Below, in pieces: positions 5,392 through 7,572 of a stretch of DNA of 7,572 nucleotides. The notes beneath the pieces were generated by a model, which saw nothing but the letters and a program-made list of their open reading frames with translations, was not told the DNA's origin and searched no databases. Positions within the stretch are counted from its first letter, which is position 1, and every line of letters starts with the position of its first letter. Made by a program: the position numbers and the translations under genes. This DNA is from Methylotenera sp. UBA6020 (GTDB lineage Bacteria > Pseudomonadota > Gammaproteobacteria > Burkholderiales > Methylophilaceae): positions 1,797-9,368 of the forward strand of contig DIZU01000061.1 of assembly GCA_002429455.1 (NCBI GenBank), read 5' to 3'.

Positions 5392-5459
5392 AAATAAAGC
5401 TGTTTTTTTTGGCGCATTTATTGCATGATAAACAGTACCTGATACGGAATGCAAACATT

Positions 5460-6452
5460 ATGCGATCCCATCGACACCCTGAATCGCCAGAAAATGAGGC
5501 CGCTGCAACTATCGTGAGTTTTCAGTCTACCGGAGACTTTGAAGAACAGGCCGCGCTACTGGATGGCTGGAACCAAGGCTATGCCCAGCTATCGTCAGGG
5601 TGCTTTAAAGGCTACGTCTCAGAGATGCGCTTTGATGACCTGCATTTATTTCTGGAGTACAGCAGCCAGAGCTTATTTCAAAGCGGCCAGTTGGCCGACG
5701 ATGTGATTGCGGTGGGTGTTCCGTTACGGTTCAGTAGCAACGGCTTATTTTGTGGGACGGCCTGTAGCCATCAATCCATGCATATTTTTTCAGGGAAAAA
5801 TGGATTCGAGTTTTTCTCCCCAATGCAGTTGTTAATGGGCGGCATGGTGGTAAAGCGCTCTCAACTAGAGCCATGGTTATCAGAACAAGACATCGACATC
5901 ATCAACAGCAAAACCCAACAAACCCGGCTCATGCCATTAGAGATGCACAAAGCCCAATCCGTGCGGGCCTTCATGACCGGTGCGTTTGACATGGTGAATC
6001 AAACCCCACAGTTGTTGCATCAAGCCAATGCGCGGCACTCGCTCACCAAAACGGTGATGTCTTTGTTAGCAGAAGCCTTGATCGACAATACGCCTACGCT
6101 AGAAGCTAAACCCTCTAGCCTCAAGTGCTGGAAAATCATTAATGACACACGTGAATTGGTGCAACAACATGCCGATAGCCCGCTAAGCGTGGCTGATGTC
6201 TGCAACGTGCTTGGCATTAGCCGCCGCACCCTGCAATACTGCTTCCAAAACTGGCTGGATACCAATCCTGTGACCTACCTACGCGCAGAGCGTTTAAACG
6301 GCGTACGCCGCATGCTACGCACCACCCACTCCGTCACCGAAGCAGCTGCCCATTGGGGTTTCTGGCACTTCGGCCATTTTTCACAAGAATACAAAAAGAT
6401 GTTTGGCGAATTGCCTTCGGTGACTTACAAACGCTTACATGGGATACATTAG
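5460..6452 (+). CDS. AraC-family transcriptional regulator (EutR-like)
   Basis: A 330-residue activator-type regulator. The N-terminal two thirds are a sensor domain; IVSFQSTGDFEEQAALLDGWNQGYAQLSSG at about 18-47 is typical of AraC members annotated as EutR-like. The C-terminal AraC domain has two helix-turn-helix units: SVADVCNVLGISRRTLQYCFQ at 243-263, and SVTEAAAHWGFWHFGHFSQEYKKMFGELPSVTYKRL at 291-326, which carries the usual conserved glycine-phenylalanine and FSQEYKKMFGE block. EutR itself responds to ethanolamine and B12, but relatives regulate other catabolic genes, and no eut gene is seen here. The start is put at ATG 5460, with a weak GGAA upstream; the frame stays open to TTG 5409, inside a T-run and an unlikely start. 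It may be regulated by the inverted repeat at 5367-5391. It converges on the chemoreceptor gene with only 26 bp between stops. Confidence 0.88.
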   Translation: MRSHRHPESPENEAAATIVSFQSTGDFEEQAALLDGWNQGYAQLSSGCFKGYVSEMRFDDLHLFLEYSSQSLFQSGQLADDVIAVGVPLRFSSNGLFCGTACSHQSMHIFSGKNGFEFFSPMQLLMGGMVVKRSQLEPWLSEQDIDIINSKTQQTRLMPLEMHKAQSVRAFMTGAFDMVNQTPQLLHQANARHSLTKTVMSLLAEALIDNTPTLEAKPSSLKCWKIINDTRELVQQHADSPLSVADVCNVLGISRRTLQYCFQNWLDTNPVTYLRAERLNGVRRMLRTTHSVTEAAAHWGFWHFGHFSQEYKKMFGELPSVTYKRLHGIH

Positions 6453-6478
6453 TCGGTTGGAGGGACTCATACCCAACA

Positions 6479-7572
6479 TCATTTGCGTAACAAGGTTTCA
6501 AAATTGAGCATGAGCATGAGGGACCATGGAGACTGTGTGCTACCGGTCTTGATCGGATGAAAAAACAGGGTGTCGTTGGTGACGTCCCCTTCAATATAGG
6601 GTGTGCCTTCTTTAATGGCACGCTTTGCTTGGCTAGAAAGATCGTTGGCGGGCTGCCCTACTTTATCTACATCAGGATGCGCTACATAGGTTGCTTCATT
6701 TGAAATCAACGCATATGTGCCAATGCCGTAAGGATTTAGTTGGCTCAGATCTTGTTGAAATTTATCTAACGCAAAATCAATCCCGGTCACCCCGATAAAC
6801 TTAGCACCGGACTTAATCGCCACCATCAACGTAGACATTTGAATCACCTTGCCATTGCTGAGATGGTAATCATACGGTTCGATCATGACATCCTTCATAT
6901 AACGCCTTGGCAAGTCATACCAAACATTCACACCTGGCGTTTCATAATCGACCAATTGCTCTTGTACGACATTGCCATTAGAGCGATTCCAATACGGAAT
7001 AAACCGCCCAGTTTCATCATGCCCTTCCGTGTTGCGGTACCTATCATCGAACCCATCAAACGCATTCGGTTCAAAGCAACAGGTATAGGCCAGCACATCC
7101 GTATCGGCTTTTAAATTCGCCATTAACAGCGCATTGACCACATCACGTTGCGGCCGAATGCGAGAGGACCGCAAGCCTTCGATCAGGTGCTTGATGCCGT
7201 ACAGGCTGGTTTCCAATTGCATGAACCGTGTTTCAAACCGCATGGCTTCAGCAGCGACCATGAAGGCTGCATTCTTTATAAACGATTCTTTTTCAGCGTG
7301 TTGAACTTCATGACTGGCTTTTACGGAGTCATTTTGAATGGATGACACGATGCGACTAATTTCGGTAGCAGCTTGCGATGACTGATCAGCCATTTTGCGC
7401 ACTTCATTGGCCACCACGGCAAACCCACGGCCTGCCTCACCGGCTCTTGCTGCTTCAATCGCAGCATTCAATGCAATTAATGTGGTTTGTTTAGCGACTT
7501 GCTTAATAGTATCAGCGACTTTGCCAATTTCATTCGAACTCAGCTCTAACCCTTTGACCAGGTTTTTGACCA
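6479..7572 (-). CDS. Chemoreceptor (MCP) with a C-terminal dCache domain, 3' part
   Basis: The last 363 codons are visible; the 5' part is beyond the right edge. The frame is open through the edge ([26 protein letters not shown]), so an internal TTG at 7471 is not the start. Residues about 1-80 of the visible part are the signalling coiled coil, with the conserved tip [29 protein letters not shown] at 30-58 that binds CheA and CheW. After only about 50 residues of the descending helix the chain passes into a dCache-type sensor: EPNAFDG at 167-173, GRFIPYWNR at 188-196, VDYETPG at 207-213, [12 protein letters not shown] at 258-269, [12 protein letters not shown] at 294-305. It ends with [14 protein letters not shown]. 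No membrane helix separates the two domains, so the sensor should be cytoplasmic. Cache domains are normally periplasmic and N-terminal. No C-terminal methyltransferase-tethering pentapeptide is seen. Confidence 0.88.
   Translation of the reverse strand, partial: VKNLVKGLELSSNEIGKVADTIKQVAKQTTLIALNAAIEAARAGEAGRGFAVVANEVRKMADQSSQAATEISRIVSSIQNDSVKASHEVQHAEKESFIKNAAFMVAAEAMRFETRFMQLETSLYGIKHLIEGLRSSRIRPQRDVVNALLMANLKADTDVLAYTCCFEPNAFDGFDDRYRNTEGHDETGRFIPYWNRSNGNVVQEQLVDYETPGVNVWYDLPRRYMKDVMIEPYDYHLSNGKVIQMSTLMVAIKSGAKFIGVTGIDFALDKFQQDLSQLNPYGIGTYALISNEATYVAHPDVDKVGQPANDLSSQAKRAIKEGTPYIEGDVTNDTLFFHPIKTGSTQSPWSLMLMLNFETLLRK

Noticed and set aside
5403..5410. Run of eight T as an intrinsic terminator for the DUF2798 gene
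   Set aside because: The only stem before it is AT-rich and is not directly adjacent; it fits an operator better than a terminator.
5409..5459. TTG start extending the AraC-type regulator by 17 residues
   Set aside because: It begins in a T-run with no ribosome site; ATG 5460 is the simpler start.
6479..7471. Chemoreceptor fragment as a complete gene starting at TTG 7471
   Set aside because: The frame stays open and matches the conserved MCP sequence right up to the window edge, so the start lies outside.

Overview
The window looks like chromosomal DNA of a moderate-GC proteobacterium. The gene content (Ada/AlkA alkylation repair, a small FAS1 protein, an EutR-like AraC regulator, a Cache chemoreceptor) and the protein style would fit a methylotrophic betaproteobacterium of the Methylophilaceae type. 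That assignment is an impression from sequence style, not something tested. No rRNA, tRNA, CRISPR array, insertion sequence or phage gene was seen. There are seven complete protein genes and one gene cut at each window edge.

Left part (1-1190): a DNA alkylation-repair pair. The 5' part of ada runs leftward off the window, and alkA (3-methyladenine glycosylase type) runs rightward. They share a 125-bp divergent control region with an Ada-box-like site facing ada and a consensus -10 box placed so that alkA is probably transcribed as a leaderless mRNA. A strong bidirectional terminator closes alkA and also serves the gene facing it.

Middle-left (1190-3400): a secreted single-FAS1 (fasciclin) protein with a repeated lysine tail, on the minus strand. 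Upstream of it is a gene-free stretch of about 430 bp holding a near-consensus sigma70 promoter that would give it a leader of roughly 165 nt. The same stretch carries a weaker promoter for a 12-helix MFS exporter on the plus strand.

Centre (3400-5273): a self-contained regulatory cassette. A TetR-family repressor is divergent from a short-chain dehydrogenase/reductase (SDR), followed by a two-helix DUF2798 membrane protein. The tetR-SDR gap holds a perfect 15-bp inverted repeat and a second palindrome with the same TACC-N4-GGTACAA core. They are placed to block both promoters, so the repressor probably controls itself and the SDR in response to a reactive or toxic small molecule. Two strong hairpins lie between SDR and DUF2798.

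Right part (5274-7572): an AraC-family activator of the EutR-like type, with an 8-bp inverted repeat in its promoter region, is convergent with the 3' part of a chemoreceptor. In that chemoreceptor the order of domains is reversed: the MCP signalling hairpin comes before a dCache sensor domain, with no membrane helix between them, and the protein ends where a second membrane helix would normally start. This is the most unusual coding feature of the window.
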